64,000 nucleotides of DNA from Argyresthia goedartella (GCA_949825045.1 OX463824.1:26334501-26398500), one strand, 5' to 3'; shown: positions 42,719 to 54,454, numbered from the stretch's first letter. The notes: generated by a model not told the origin, from the letters alone. Translations and numbers: made by a program.

Positions 42719-43163
42719 AGCCGCAACCGCAACCGCACGTTACGACCAGCTTAATGTTGTACTACTTGGTAAAAACTCATTTCTTATCTGAAAATTGATA
42801 CATTATGACCATAATGTGTAAATTTTCGATTATTATGACATTCAAATTTCGAACGCCAAGGCCCGGCTGCGTCCCCCCCCTAGTTTGTCTGTAAAGTTGG
42901 TTCTACAGAACAAGCTAAACAAGTGCAGAGCAATGATCAATGGTACAATGCCGGTCGAACATGCGGTTCCTGAACACATCAAAGAGAGCTTTGATATGTG
43001 TGTAGATAAACTAGTGTATGTAACTGTACATAATAAAGCATTAAATATCTCGAGTGATATTATTATGAAGACCATATAGACCCACTCTCGAGTTTTAATG
43101 CCCTCCATATGTATCAGTCACATGAACTACTATTGTTAATAATTTGCGCAGGTGGTCGGGCTA

Positions 43164-43227
43164 ATGAAACCATATATGGGTTAGTATGCAGTAAGTTTAC
43201 TGCATACTAACCTATAAATGGTTTCAT
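43164..43227. repeat. 64-bp near-perfect palindrome
   Basis: Arms of 31 bp around GT: the inner arm TTAGTATGCAGTAA meets TTACTGCATACTAA, and the outer ATGAAACCAT meets ATGGTTTCAT, with two mismatches. No loop beyond two bases. Confidence 0.93.
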
Positions 43228-43715
43228 AGGTTTTGAACTTTATTACCCAGCAATAAGGTAGTAATTCCATTTTGGCTCAGGTCATGCATTAAGGGGTTAA
43301 TTCGTCCCGTTTGGGGTCATTGTCAGCGCGCCGGAGAATTTAAAAGTCACGGACTTTGGCATGAACCAAAGCCCTCCGCCTTTCCAAAGCCTCTTTTGGA
43401 GGCTTGTTTCTCCCACTGAGAAGACTCGCACATCTTCATGTGCCTTCCCGTAATATAACTAGTTGGGTGACCAAGCCCAAATGCCCTAAGATTCACACCC
43501 CGGGCGAGGGTAGTGCGCATGTGCGGTACGCAGCATCGATGGCGGCTGGTGCAAGGGAGGAGAGGTAGAGGCTATGAGCCGTCGGTGTCATTGTTATAGT
43601 CTTTGTATCGGTTGTAGAATACATTATTCATTTTATCAGGCCGGATATCTCGGTCAGATAGGCTTGTCTTTAACATGTATTTTCTGAATATTTTTATGTG
43701 CATTAATTTATACGA
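43228..43715. other. No gene recognised
   Basis: Moderately GC-rich at 43310-43570, no family-like frame. Confidence 0.35.
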
Positions 43716-43918
43716 TAGTCAAAGTAAAAGACAAAGTTCTTTGTTACTGTAATATATATACTTATTGCCTCTTCTCTACATTGGGCCACTGTGGGAGGAG
43801 AAGGACTTAGAAACTCCCACTGATTGAATTTTAGATCTTTTTTATGAATTGCTCGTGCAACTAATAAAAATATTACAATATGATTATTAAGCAGAAATAA
43901 ATAATTACAAAATTATAC
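43716..43918 (-). mobile_element. LINE 2 family 3' end
   Basis: GTCAAAGTAAAAGACAAAGT (tail), GCCTCTTCTCTACATTGG and CTCCCACTGATTGA match the 3' region at 23950-24060 in reverse. No coding part. Confidence 0.85.
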
Positions 43919-44164
43919 GATTCGATACCTACTCTATACGTTCAATTCCAACCCATCTCATTTCGACAAAAGACGTGACTGTATCCAACCATGTATGGAA
44001 GACTGCCCCCAAAATATTTGAGCATTGCACCTAGCAATATACAAGTCTGAATGGCTGGATATTTCAGTGTTTCATGATTCAATAGTTTCAGGAATTTGTC
44101 GAATTCTCACAATTCTGAAAATATAATCGAATTCCATAAGTTATGTTTTTGGGTTAAAGTTCAA

Positions 44165-44405
44165 AGTTCACTGTTCAAATGTCTTTATTACTGTAGATAT
44201 TTACATTTACTTAGCAAACGTCATTGTTTGCCTCTTCTCTACATTGGACCACTGTAGGAGAAGTAGGGCAAAGAAACTCCCACAGATTGATTTTTAGAAC
44301 TGTTTTAAAAATTGGTTGTGTTTAACTAATACAAATGCTATTATATTGAATCATTATAGTTAATAGGCAGGGACAAATAATTACAAAATCATTTACAGCA
44401 AGTAA
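44165..44405 (-). mobile_element. LINE 2 family 3' end
   Basis: GTCTTTATTACTGTAGATAT, GCCTCTTCTCTACATTGGAC and ACTCCCACAGATTGA match the LINE 2 3' region in reverse. About 240 bp, no coding part. Confidence 0.85.
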
Positions 44406-45689
44406 TTTCACCAATGTCACGTGTTCAGATAAAACTCCATCAATATAATTTTACTAAACTGGCATTGAGAGGCTGACAACTGACAGGAATTGATCACAGA
44501 GTAAACAATTGATTGAACTCTCTCAATATAATCAATAGAGAATTAATAAGATTGAAAAAGTTTTATTATTTTTGGTGTTAATTATTATTTAGTTCATATT
44601 TTTCGACTTAGTTACTTATATTACAACTATATTATACTGCCATCTACTGAATTGTCATAATAATATTATCGTTTATTGCCTTTTTAGTATAAAATAAATC
44701 GGATAACAAGAAATAAAAATAACGATTGACACATTTTGGCAGCGCTTATAACAGACTACAGGCAAAGAGTTTTATTAATCTGACGGCACGTTTACATATA
44801 TGGCAATGTCGTCCAAATACCAAACACAAACGTTTGAACGATGCTTTTGGAGGGGCTGGTAGGAGTTTGTGCTTGCTGCCGATCCGCAGCCGTGTCGGTT
44901 TTTTGGCTCAAACAAATGAGTGCGTTTGCCGTTTGTGTAATATTTTCACGTTTGCAAGTAGTTATGAGCGGTCAGTAGGGCTCCGAAACCAATGCAGAAC
45001 GGTATTTATTTATTCGTTGTCTTCGCATTTCAAGTTTACAGCACGAGTGATTTGTAAACGTCATAGCCGATACAAGAGTGACGTCGACGTCCGTCATGTT
45101 TGCTTGTCCGCGACTCAACTATGTGAACATGAACACTCAATTCAAAGCAAGCGCTTGTAGGTATTTGTAAGTTAAGAGCTTGCCGCATGTGTGGAAACGT
45201 ACCACGAGACCGAGATTGTTAAAAAAATCATTTAAAAACGTCCCAAGATAAATATTGGGTGCTTACCTATGAAATTGGCGAATTTTTCTTACAGATTCAG
45301 GAGTTCATAATTCGAGTAATTCAATAGCTATTTCCAGATTTTTATTGTTTTAAAATTAATTTCAATATTTTACATCTACTTATTAAATTTTCTTTTAATT
45401 TTCAGTTTGATAAATAAAATGTTATCTTCAAAAACAGTGCCTCCTAAATGTCATCCATTTTCATGATAATATTCGTAATATTTTTTTACTGCTGACACTT
45501 TTCAAAAATTATAAAAAATTTCTGCTAGCTAAATGTTGTCTCATTCATACACACAAAGTTTATAAAATAAGGATCTGTCATTCCTAAAATAAATACAAAA
45601 ATGTTTGTATTGAAAATTGAGTTAACTTCAATTTCTCCATACAAAACGCCAATTTCATATATAAGGACCTAATAGTAACATAACATAAC
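44406..45689. other. Gene-free stretch with a more balanced segment at 44726-45160
   Basis: The segment 44726-45160 is less AT-rich and contains TGACGTCGACGTC near 45080, but its 144-codon frame has no initiator ATG at its start and no recognisable motif. The rest is AT-rich. Confidence 0.3.
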
Positions 45690-45838
45690 ATAGCGTCACG
45701 CCTTTTCCCATATGGGGTGGCAGAGGCACAATTGGGCCCACTTTGAGCCAGTTATTCAATACTCCATTTTACGTGACAGGGGGCTAGCCCATCGCCGCAG
45801 CTATGGAGTAATAAAGGTTTCCTCACGATGTTTTCCAT
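45690..45838 (-). mobile_element. SINE A body with (ATGTT)n 3' tail
   Basis: GCGTCACGCCTTTTCCCATA, TTATTCAATACTCCATTTTA and GGGGGCTAGCCCATCGCCGC. On the SINE strand the 3' tail is TATGTTATGTTATGTTA (45674-45690). The tRNA head is missing. Confidence 0.85.
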
Positions 45839-45961
45839 CACCGTAATATATAATAAAATGATGTTATTATATTGTATTTATTCATAAAATCTTATAGCAC
45901 GAAAATAAATTACAATAACTTATATTTAAACTTTAAACTACACTTTATTCATAAAGCAGCC

Positions 45962-46498
45962 TGTTTAATTCCACGCCTCAAACGAACAGCGTGGAATCTT
46001 GAGGGGCTGGGTTTTTGCCAGCACGGGAGAGAAAATCTTGATTGTTACTTTACCTTGCCGCCGTAGATCGGAAATCGAAAGCTCGATTCGAGGCAGGAAA
46101 CGGGATAGGAGCACAAGTTTGGGTAGGATAGGGACTGAATCTCACTATTCGCTGCCCGACGCTGTCGCCGGCGTGCTGCCTGCCGACACGAGGAGTCGCC
46201 GTCCGATACGACGATGTCCAATCACAACACGGATCACTCACTCCGCTGACGTGAATCTACTTATTTCCCGACGATTATTATGGTTGACACTCCGACCAGG
46301 CCCGACGCCTGTGTTAGACAATTGTTACACCGAAATACAATCAATGGCCCGACGCCTGAGCAGACATGTTTTTTCTCCCGACAAGAAAAGATAACCTCCA
46401 ATTTTTCATCTCGTTGGTACGAGTGACAGCTGCGGTTCCGTTTCCGTTCCGAGTCGCGCAACAAAAGGAGGTGCGTTCCGAAGCATAAATATTAAACA
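45962..46498 (-). repeat. BEL copy 2, left (3') long terminal repeat
   Basis: 537 bp, TGTTTAATTCCACGCC to GCATAAATATTAAACA. It shares the GATTATTATGGTTGACAC variant with the right LTR of the same copy, not with copy 1. Confidence 0.94.
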
Positions 46499-46529
46499 GT
46501 CACCCGCCCGGACAGGCCCGAACCTGTCC

Positions 46530-48196
46530 CTAATCAATAGGAAGGCGAGAAAGTGTTGCGACCGCTCTCTTGAGGACCGAGTCCCCCAGCTTGACTTCTG
46601 CTGATCGAGGCGTGCCATCCTGACCCGTGTACAATTTGACGATCCGTCCTCGTCTCCATCTCAATGATGGCAGGTTCGCATCCTTAATCAGCACCAAATC
46701 ACCGACTTGAGGGGGGCTCGTCCGGTCAGTCCACTTAAGGCGCTGCTGCAAGATGTGCAAGTACTCAAGGGACCACCGTTTCCAAAAATCTTGAGCCATC
46801 TGCTGCAACATCTGCCACCTAGTTAACCGACTTAACTTAACATCATCGAATGGGTATTCTGGCAGGGCGTTAAGGGGCTGACCTATCAGGAAGTGACCCG
46901 GCGTCAACGCTTCCAAATCATTTGGATCCGAACTGAGTGGGCACAACGGACGCGAGTTCAGTGTCATTTCAATCTTACAGAACAGCGTCGCAAGCTCTTT
47001 AAAGCGTAGAGAGGTCTCACCGATGATCCTCGTCAGGTGCGCCTTAGCCGATTTAACCGCAGCCTCAAATATTCCTCCCCAATGAGGACATCCCGGCGGA
47101 CTGAAAACCCATTCAATCCCTCGTCGGGAGCAAGCCGTACCGATGGCATCCTGGTTACCGTTCAGGAATTGAGTGACCTCCTGCAGATATCGCCTGGCTC
47201 CGACAAAATTTGTGCCGTTGTCCGAACGGATTAATGTCGGGAGGCCCCTTCGTGAGACGAACCGATCTAGACATGCGATAAATGCCTCTGTAGTGAGGTC
47301 ACTGACCACCTCCAAGTGGACTGCCTTCGTGGCCAAGCACACGAAGACGCACAGGTATGCCTTCACTAATCTGGCGTTCCGTAGCTGTGAAGACTTGGCC
47401 ATGAATGGTCCCGCGAAATCCGTTCCGACACCCGCAAAGGGCCGGATTTCGTTAACCCTATCCGAGGGCAAGTCGCCCATCTGGGGCTGCATCGTAGCCG
47501 CCTTGGCCCGATAACAAGGCAGGCACCGAAATACGACGCTACGCACTAAGCGTCTTCCCGATAGAATCCAGAACTCGCGCTGGAGAAACGCCATCAAGGC
47601 GTGGCATCCGATATGCCCATTCCGAATGTGTCGATCCTGTATCAACAGTTCGACCAACTTCCCTTTCCTAGGGAGTAACAACGGGTGGCGAGCCGCATAA
47701 GGCAGGTTGGCATTCCGCAGCCGACCTACTACCCTCAGCAATCCTTGAGGGTCAATAAACGGGTTGAGCCGAGCCACAGCTCCCTTCAGTTGGACGCGTC
47801 CGCGTCTCAGAATGTCCAATTCGGACTTAAAGTGCACCGTCTGCACGTTCCGTACCAATGCGAACAACGCATGGTTCCGTTCCCGAGTGTCAAGACCTGT
47901 GTCCGCACTCGTTGCGCCTCAGAATTCCGACAATTCCGCGCAAATCGGCAGATCCAGGCGGTCACATTGACCAGCTTGTCGAGCGAGCTGTACCGTTCCA
48001 GCAGGCTGAACTCCTCTTCCGGCTCTGGTTGCGTCGTACAGACACCGACTGTCAAGGCGCCGTTCGCCGTGGTAACGCGTGGACTCATTGGCCAATCCGA
48101 TTCGGCTTGAGTCAACCATTTTGGATCCCACCACAAGGGATGTCCAACCAACTCCGGAGCGTGACACCCACGAGACGCACAGTCTGCTGGGTTCAT
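46530..48196 (-). pseudogene. BEL copy 2 integrase
   Basis: Inserts the DNA copy. The part ending at 46530 (open from 47867) contains the H-H-C-C module, the core aspartates in VGTDFAGPF and SDNGTNFVGA, the glutamate in GGIFEAAVKSAK, and the C-terminal WQMLQQMAQDFWKRW region. The N-terminal part is read from 48196 to about 47886 in another frame (MNPADCASRGCHAPE, SLLERYSSLDKLVNV), because one base is missing near 47886 compared with copy 1. A TAA at 48197-48199 separates it from the RNase H part. Confidence 0.93.
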
Positions 48197-50371
48197 TTAC
48201 CCTGGAACATGTCTCCAGATTAAGGGAACCTCCGAATTCAAAATCTGCGAAACCCGATTCGCCACAAAAATCTCCAGCTTGTGAACTGAAGCCTTCAGCC
48301 AGCATAACATGATCTGGCTGTCCGTCCAAGCGTAGACCGTATCTTCTAACGCTATTGACCCACGAAGAACCGTCATCGTGTGGTTGAGCAGACGAGTCAG
48401 GAGAGCCGCTCCCGAAAGCTCTAACTTGGGAATGGTCAGGCGAGTGCGCAACGGCGCAACCTTGCTCTTGGCCATGACCAACCGCACATCAACCTCCCCC
48501 GAGGAGTCGACCGTACGCAGATACACCGCAGCTCCGTAGCCCTTCTCCGAGGCATCGCAAACCCCATGCAGGGTGGCGGTGTATCGTTTGGTGGGGACCA
48601 ACCTCCGTGGCAGTGAAATCCGACTGATGCCAGGGAGGGTCGAAAAGAACGAGTCCCACTCTGAGCTCAATGACCCGCCGATCGGGTCGTCCCATTTCAG
48701 CTCAGCAGACCACAATTGCTGCATAAAACACTTGAGCTGAAATGTTACCAAGGTGATCCACCCGTTTGGATCAAATGTCCTAGCCACCGTTGAAAGGACG
48801 TTCCGTTTCGTCCAGACCTTCGGGGAGTCCAACTCGACCCGATACGAAAACATGTCTGACACTGGCTGGTACTGGACGCCTAATGCCGACAACATATTTG
48901 GATTTTCCAAATTTTCAAAAATGTGGGGATCCTGCTGGTAGTCATCCGGAAGACCAGTCAGTAACTCTGGAGAGTTCGACATCCATTTCCGGAGCTCGTA
49001 ACCTCCACCCCGTAAGAGCTCAACTAGCTCGTCCCGTCGAGCGAGCGCCTCCTCTACTGAATCTGCACCGGTACAGATATCGTCCACGTAGAGATCCTGC
49101 TCCAGGATCGCTGCTCCTCTAGGGAAGTTTAACCGTACTCGATCCGCTAACTCCCGCAGAGTGCGAATCGCCAAATAAGGACTAGACCGTAGCCCGTACG
49201 TGTTGGTGTTCAGCTCGTACACCCTGATGGGCTGATCTGGGCTCTCTCGCCACAGTATCAGCTGATACCGTCTATCGTCAGGTTGAATGACCGTCTGTCT
49301 AAACATCATCCGGATGTCAGCTACAAACACAACATTGTGTCGACGGAACCGTGTGATAACATCCGCGATGTCATGGTTCAACTTCGGCCCTGAATGCAAA
49401 CACTGGTTCAGGTTCATGCCGTTAGATGTTGATGCCGATCCATCGCACACTACCCGTATTTTGCCTTCCGGGGTCCTCAAGACCGCGTGATGGGGCAGGA
49501 AGCAGTGGTCTTCACGCTTCCAGTCGATACCCGAAACCGACATGTGGCCGAGCGACTCGTATTCCCGCATGAAGTCGACGTACTTCTGCCGGAAAATCCC
49601 GACACGCTTCATGCGTCGTTCCATCGACAGAAGCCGCGTCTCGGCTGCATGGTGTGAACTGCCCAGCGGTGGGCGATCACTCCGGAATGGAAGAAGTGTG
49701 AGAAATCGACCTGACCGAAGGCGACCAGTATTGTTCCGATAAAACTGTTCACACTCTTCTTCAACCGGGTCCAACCGGCTGACCGTAGGTGATTCCTCCA
49801 CCTCCCAAAACTTCTGTTTCACCTCCGAGAGTACAGAACCGAATAAGGGACTACGAGTCGCTAGGCGTGGGGCAGCCGGCATGACCGGACCCATTACCGC
49901 ATGGCCCAGTCTGGTGTTGACCGAAACCAGACCAGTCGCCTGCAACACGTGGACACCTGGCACTAACAGGTATCCCAAGACATCGACACCCAATAAAATG
50001 TCTACTGGGCCCGGAATATCGAACTCCGGGTCAGCCAGTGACAACCCAGCGACCAACTGTCGCACCGAGGGCGACAACCATACGTGAGGGTGTGAGCCCA
50101 TCACATTAGGCATGACTAATGCCGTGACCGTCAGATTCACCGATGAATCCACCCGTGACGAGAGAGTAATCCGACATACTCCCTTAACGGAACCGACTTC
50201 CGTGTTCCCAATTCCCCGAATGGAATGTGGATACTCCCTTACCGAAATGCCCAACCGTCTTACAAGGTTGCACGAGACTAAGCACCCCTGGGCCCCCGAG
50301 TCCAATAGTGCTCGTGCCACACAAGATTTGCCGTCCGAACTCCACGCTATCACCGAGGCGGTGGGGAGCAT
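48197..50371 (-). pseudogene. BEL copy 2 protease, reverse transcriptase and RNase H
   Basis: A single open frame of 724 codons, better preserved than in copy 1. The protease active site ALLDSGAQGC is near residue 25. Reverse transcriptase motifs are HHAVLRTPEGKIRVVCDGSA (cysteine where copy 1 has phenylalanine), VADIRMMFRQTV and YVDDICTGADS. RNase H has GVCDASEKGYGAAVYLRT and YAWTDSQIMLCWL. It stops at TAA 48197 inside the RNase H to integrase linker (RHVPG), where copy 1 has a glutamate codon. A first Met at 50371 is probably internal to a longer polyprotein. Confidence 0.94.
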
Positions 50372-50415
50372 GACCGTCTGTGGAGTGGCGGCACCCTGTA
50401 AGTGGGTGCGTGTCC

Positions 50416-50975
50416 CTAGCGGGAACCTCCGCGGGATCCGAACCCGCTGGGACCCCCGTCGGCCTGGTAACTCGGCTGCTGATATGCCGGTGGCATATCA
50501 GACCGTATGTACATTAGGGGTCCCAACCCGCATAATAGGCCCCTCGCTGTCCCGGTATCCGACCATACCGGACTGTGTACGGTGTGCCCGGTGGCCACCG
50601 TGGATGGAGGGGGGAGAGCGGATCCAACCTGGGGCGCTCTAGGAATGGGGGCGACATCCGACTGTTCGCCTCCCTGTTCGCCTCCCAGAGCGACGGGCAG
50701 GGTGGCGCAGAAGGTGGTGGGCTCCCAGCCTTCGCGCCACTCATAGGTGCCATTTGGCACCCGCCCGTAACACGCGGTGAGCCAGCGGCCCGAAGTCCTC
50801 GCTGACCCTGGACAGCGGCGACCGAACCCCGGCTATCAAGCCTGTTATCCCCCGCGCTGCCCCCTTCCCCTCGGGGGGGGGTCCCGTCCGCGGGTACCCC
50901 AGTCACCCCGTTGGTGACTCCCGTTGCCCGGAGGGGGACTGGGTCCGGCCCTGGTTGGGCCCTGTGACCGACCAA
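50416..50975 (-). pseudogene. BEL copy 2 proline- and glycine-rich linker frame
   Basis: The counterpart of 11615-12187. It overlaps the gag core frame in the same relative phase, but is broken by a one-base loss near 50516. After the loss, another frame continues to a TAG at 50416-50418, the same TAG as in copy 1. One further base is missing between this TAG and the protease, so the three parts lie in different frames. Confidence 0.5.
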
Positions 50976-52006
50976 CCTGAGTCCGGCCCTGGTGACCGTC
51001 CGAAGGGCCTGACCGGTTCAGGCACAACACGATGTGGTGCTTGCCACCGCAGCACTCACAGGGGAACGCGCGTGAGCACTCGCCCAGCGGGTGCGGCCCC
51101 AAACAACCGAAACACAATCGGTTTCGGAAGACTACCTTCCTGCGGGCAGCTACCCCGAGCGCCTTAAAGTTGGCGCAACTGGTCACCTCATGACCGGCAC
51201 TGTCGCAGTGCACACAGCCGTCACCCGACGGCGCGGCATTCAAAACGCCAAATTGTTTCGACCGCCCACCCCCCCGTGGGGGCGGGGGGCGCGGCCCCTC
51301 CCGCATCCGCGCGGGTTGGCGCTGCACACTGGCCTCCGTATACAATGTGTCGCATCGCCTGCATTCACCCTCCAAAAAATCCGTTAATTGGACGAGCGTG
51401 GGCAGTTCCGAGCTACTGCCCCCATGCAGCTGTTCAAACCGACTTTGAACAGCTGCAGGCAACCGTGACAAAACCATATATAACACAATATATGACCATT
51501 GGTCTACCGGCAGACCAAGGTTCTGAAGGGCCTTAGTGGCCACCAGCACAGGGTTGAGCACCTGTACCCGGATGTCAACATCCCGGGTTACTCTTGGGAT
51601 GCTGAACAGCTTCCCCAGCTGCGCATCAACCAACCGCCGTTTGTGCTGGTAGCGGTCAAACAATATGGACCGGGCTATCTCGTAATTGCCTGCCGTGACC
51701 GTTAGGTGACCGACCAACTCCTTCGGTTCACCCCGCTGTGCCATCAATAGTTGGGCTAACTTGTAGGCGTTGTCCAGGTCGTCCCGACCGTGGACCAAAC
51801 TATCGAACAAATTGATGAATGCCGGCCACTCATCAATTGCCCCACCGAAGGCCGGAATCTCCAGGTGTGGCAGCCGTCCAACAACACCCTTAGGGGGCGG
51901 GTCTCCGCTACCCTACCCGCGGTCATTCCGACGCGACCGCTTAATTTTTTCCGCGCGACGCTCGATGTCGCCCAAGCACTCCATCGCTTGGTCAGCATCC
52001 GCGCAG
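50845..52006 (-). pseudogene. BEL copy 2 gag, main part
   Basis: Capsid-like part and three complete zinc knuckles (CVHCDSAGHEVTSC, CFGCLGPHPLGEC, CECCGGKHHIVLC), ending with a short polyproline run from a 9-base C tract. A TAG at 51913-51915 replaces a glutamate codon of copy 1. Upstream it ends abruptly at 52006 where the pol segment begins. The gag N-terminus is at 52811-53018. Confidence 0.92.
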
Positions 52007-52810
52007 TATCAGCTGATACCGTCTATCGTCAGGGTGAATGACCGTCTGTCTAAACTTCATCCGGATGTCAGCTACAAACACAACGTTGTGTCGACGGAAC
52101 CGTGTGATAACATCCGCGATGTCATGGTTCAACTTCGGCCCTGAATGCAAACACTGGTTCAGGTTCATGCCGTTAGATGTTGATGCCGATCCATCGAACA
52201 CTACCCGTATTTTGCCTTCCGGGGTCCTCAAGACCGCGTGATGGGGCAGGAAGCAGTGGTCTTCACGCTTCCAGTCGATACCCGAAACCGACATGTGGCC
52301 GAGCGACTCGTATTCCCGCATGAAGTCGACGTACTTCTGCCGGAAAATCCCGTCACGCTTCATGCGTCGTTCCATCGACAGAAGCCGCGTCTCGGCTGCA
52401 TGGTGTGAACTGCCCAGCGGTGGGCGATCACTCCGGAATGGAAGACGTGTGAGAAATCGACCTGACCGAAGGCGACCAGTATTGTTCCGATAAAACTGTT
52501 CACACTCTTCTTCAACCGGGTCCAACCGGCGGAACGTAGGTGATTCCTCCACCTCCCAAAACTTCTGTATTACCTCCGAGAGTACAGAACCGAATAAGGG
52601 ACTACGAGTCGCTAGGCGTGGGGCAGCCGGCATGAACGGACCCATTACCGCATGGCCCAGTCTGGTGTTGACCGAAACCAGACCAGTCGCCTGCAACACG
52701 TGGACACCTGGCACTAACAGGTATCCCAAGGCATCGACACCCAATAAAATGTCTACTGGGCCCGGAATATCGAACTCCGGGTCAGCCAGTGACAACCCAG
52801 CGACCAACTG
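52007..52810 (-). mobile_element. 804-bp pol segment lodged inside gag of BEL copy 2
   Basis: In the same orientation, it repeats the protease end and reverse transcriptase start found at 49256-50059 of the same element, with the same length. It starts in VAGLSLADPEFDIPGPVDIL and runs to FRQTVIHPDDRRYQL. About a dozen gag bases present in copy 1 (AGCTGCTTCA and neighbours, near 13221) are missing. The junctions show short identities, CAG on one side and ACTG on the other. Some bases agree with copy 1, not copy 2 pol, so the donor was another copy. Confidence 0.93.
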
Positions 52811-53018
52811 CAGCCAACGAGGCCTCATCCGTAAGCCCGAGGGCTTCAGCCTCCGCAGCCAGCCGACACACCTTCCCGACGCGTGTCATTGCGTCCTCCA
52901 CACGCTTGAGCAGGACATTGTCCATGTCAGGTCGCTCCACATACTTGTGAGTATGGGCGAGCCATCTCATCTCCTCACGGACACCATACCGCAGTACCGT
53001 CAAGGGCGAAGGTGCCAT
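52811..53018 (-). pseudogene. BEL copy 2 gag, N-terminal part
   Basis: Begins MAPSPLTVLRYGVREEMRW and runs through ERPDMDNVLLKRVEDAMTRV to LGLTDEASLAAV, equivalent to the first 70 residues of gag in copy 1. It then fuses to the pol segment. Confidence 0.92.
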
Positions 53019-53802
53019 GGTTACCGATTCAATTGTTTCTGGTCCTATGCTTCACTACCGAACTAAGCACAGCCAGAGACCAGCACTTGCCCGTCAGCGC
53101 TGGGCACAGAAATTAAAACTAAGTTGTAAAAACCAAGGCAACCACTATAACAATTAAATCCTAAAAAATATTTAATATGGTCGCCCTGTGGACATACACC
53201 TTATAAATATACACTCTAAATCAATTAGAGAATGCCACCATAAACACAATACAAAATTAACCCACAAAACTTGATTATGAAAACAATACAAAATAATAAG
53301 TGGTGGGCTCCGAGACTATAAACCTAAACAAAATAGCACCCTAAACCACACTGGATTCCGAAATCCAAGCTATTTTTAATATAATGAAGGTAGCTGTGAC
53401 CTTCTAGAAGTGGCCCCTCCGATATGATCCACACTTCTACTGAGGTCAGCAAAATCAGCTTAATACCCCTTTAATAGCCCGACCCTGCTCTGTAAACCGA
53501 AATAACACTGCAGTACTATAGAACCCGACGTTCTACCGCAAGTAATACAATCTAGTTACTTCGCAGAATGACTGTTCAATCTTTTATGCGCACAAACAGT
53601 AGTTTCCGACTACAAATTTATAATAATTGTTAACTAAATTGACACTTATACTTTCACTAACCGAAAATGAACTTTAATTGTAGTATACCGACCACAGACT
53701 CATTGCCGACTTGCCGGCCAATCTGAGATATTCTTTTCTCCCAACTACAATGTGGCAACAACCCTACAACCGTCCGTGAATCGGTGATTTCCCACTAGGA
53801 AA
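53019..53802 (-). other. BEL copy 2 untranslated leader
   Basis: Matches 13440-14217 of copy 1 closely, with small indels near 53240-53330. No long frame. Confidence 0.7.
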
Positions 53803-53817
53803 CCGCGCCTGCTACCA
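53803..53817 (-). promoter_or_regulatory. BEL copy 2 primer binding site
   Basis: TGGTAGCAGGCGCGG on the minus strand, three bases from the LTR, identical to copy 1. Confidence 0.88.
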
Positions 53818-53820
53818 AAA

Positions 53821-54370
53821 TGTTTAATTCCACGCCTCAACCGAACGGCGTGGAATCTTGAGGGGCTGGGTTTTTGCCAGCACGGGAGAGAAAATCTTGA
53901 TTGTTACTTACCTTGGCGCCGTAGACCGGAAATCGAAAGCTCGATTCGAGGCAGGAAACGGGATAGGAGCACAAGTTTGGGTAGGATGGGGACTGAATCT
54001 CACTATTCGCTACCCGACGCTGTCGCCGGCGTGCTGCCTGCCGACACGAGGAGTCGCCGTCCGATACGACGATGTCCAATCACAACACGGATCACTCACT
54101 CCGCTGACGTGAATCTACTTATTTCCCGACGATTATTATGGTTGACACTCCGACCAGGCCCGACGCCTGTGTTAGACAATTGTTACACCGAAATACAATC
54201 AATGGCCCGACGCCTGAGCAGACATATTTTTTCTCCCGACAGGAAAAGATAACCTCCAATTTTTCATCTCGTTGGTACGAGTGACAGCGGTTCCTGCGGC
54301 GCTGCGGTTCCGTTTCCGTTCCGAGTCGCGCAACAAAAGGAGGTGCGTTCCGAAGCATAAATATTAAACA
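53821..54370 (-). repeat. BEL copy 2, right (5') long terminal repeat
   Basis: 550 bp. The extra length comes from a 14-bp insertion (GGTTCCTGCGGCGC) near 54290 and a 1-bp loss. Confidence 0.94.
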
Positions 54371-54426
54371 CAGCCCAACGACCAAGAGCATTTAAAATGC
54401 CTGTGTTATGGTCACGGGCTGCTCAC

Positions 54427-54454
54427 ATGAAATGAAATGAAATGAAATGAAATG
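54427..54454. repeat. (ATGAA)n microsatellite
   Basis: Five to six ATGAA units, probably the tail of a reversed LINE, since TTTATTAAG follows. Confidence 0.85.

Larger units (their letters stand above)
41655..43135 (+). repeat. Repeat X copy split by a LINE 2 insertion
   Basis: Repeat X blocks at 41655-41692 (TCATAAACCCTCTTTACTGCG) resume at about 42730 (AACCGCACGTTACGACC) and run to 43135 (CATATGTATCAGTCACATGA). The gap is filled by a minus-strand LINE 2. A 64-codon frame at 42885-43079 (for example MINGTMPVEHAVPEHIKESF) has no recognised family. Confidence 0.82.
45962..54370 (-). mobile_element. BEL/Pao LTR retrotransposon, copy 2 (recombinant)
   Basis: 8409 bp with LTRs 45962-46498 and 53821-54370, target duplication CAGCC (45957-45961 and 54371-54375), the same primer site and the same gene order as copy 1. 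The LTRs differ by about nine substitutions plus a 1-bp and a 14-bp indel, so it is older than copy 1. Gag contains an 804-bp pol segment (52007-52810). Other breaks: TAG at 51913, a one-base loss near 50516, TAA at 48197 and a one-base loss near 47886. It cannot make its full protein set. Confidence 0.95.

Noticed and set aside
42885..43079. 64-codon frame in repeat X as a conserved gene
   Set aside because: The other two repeat X copies do not keep the frame, so coding is not supported.
44726..45160. 144-codon plus-strand frame
   Set aside because: It has no ATG at its start, no recognised motif and no second copy; a chance frame in balanced-composition DNA is more likely.
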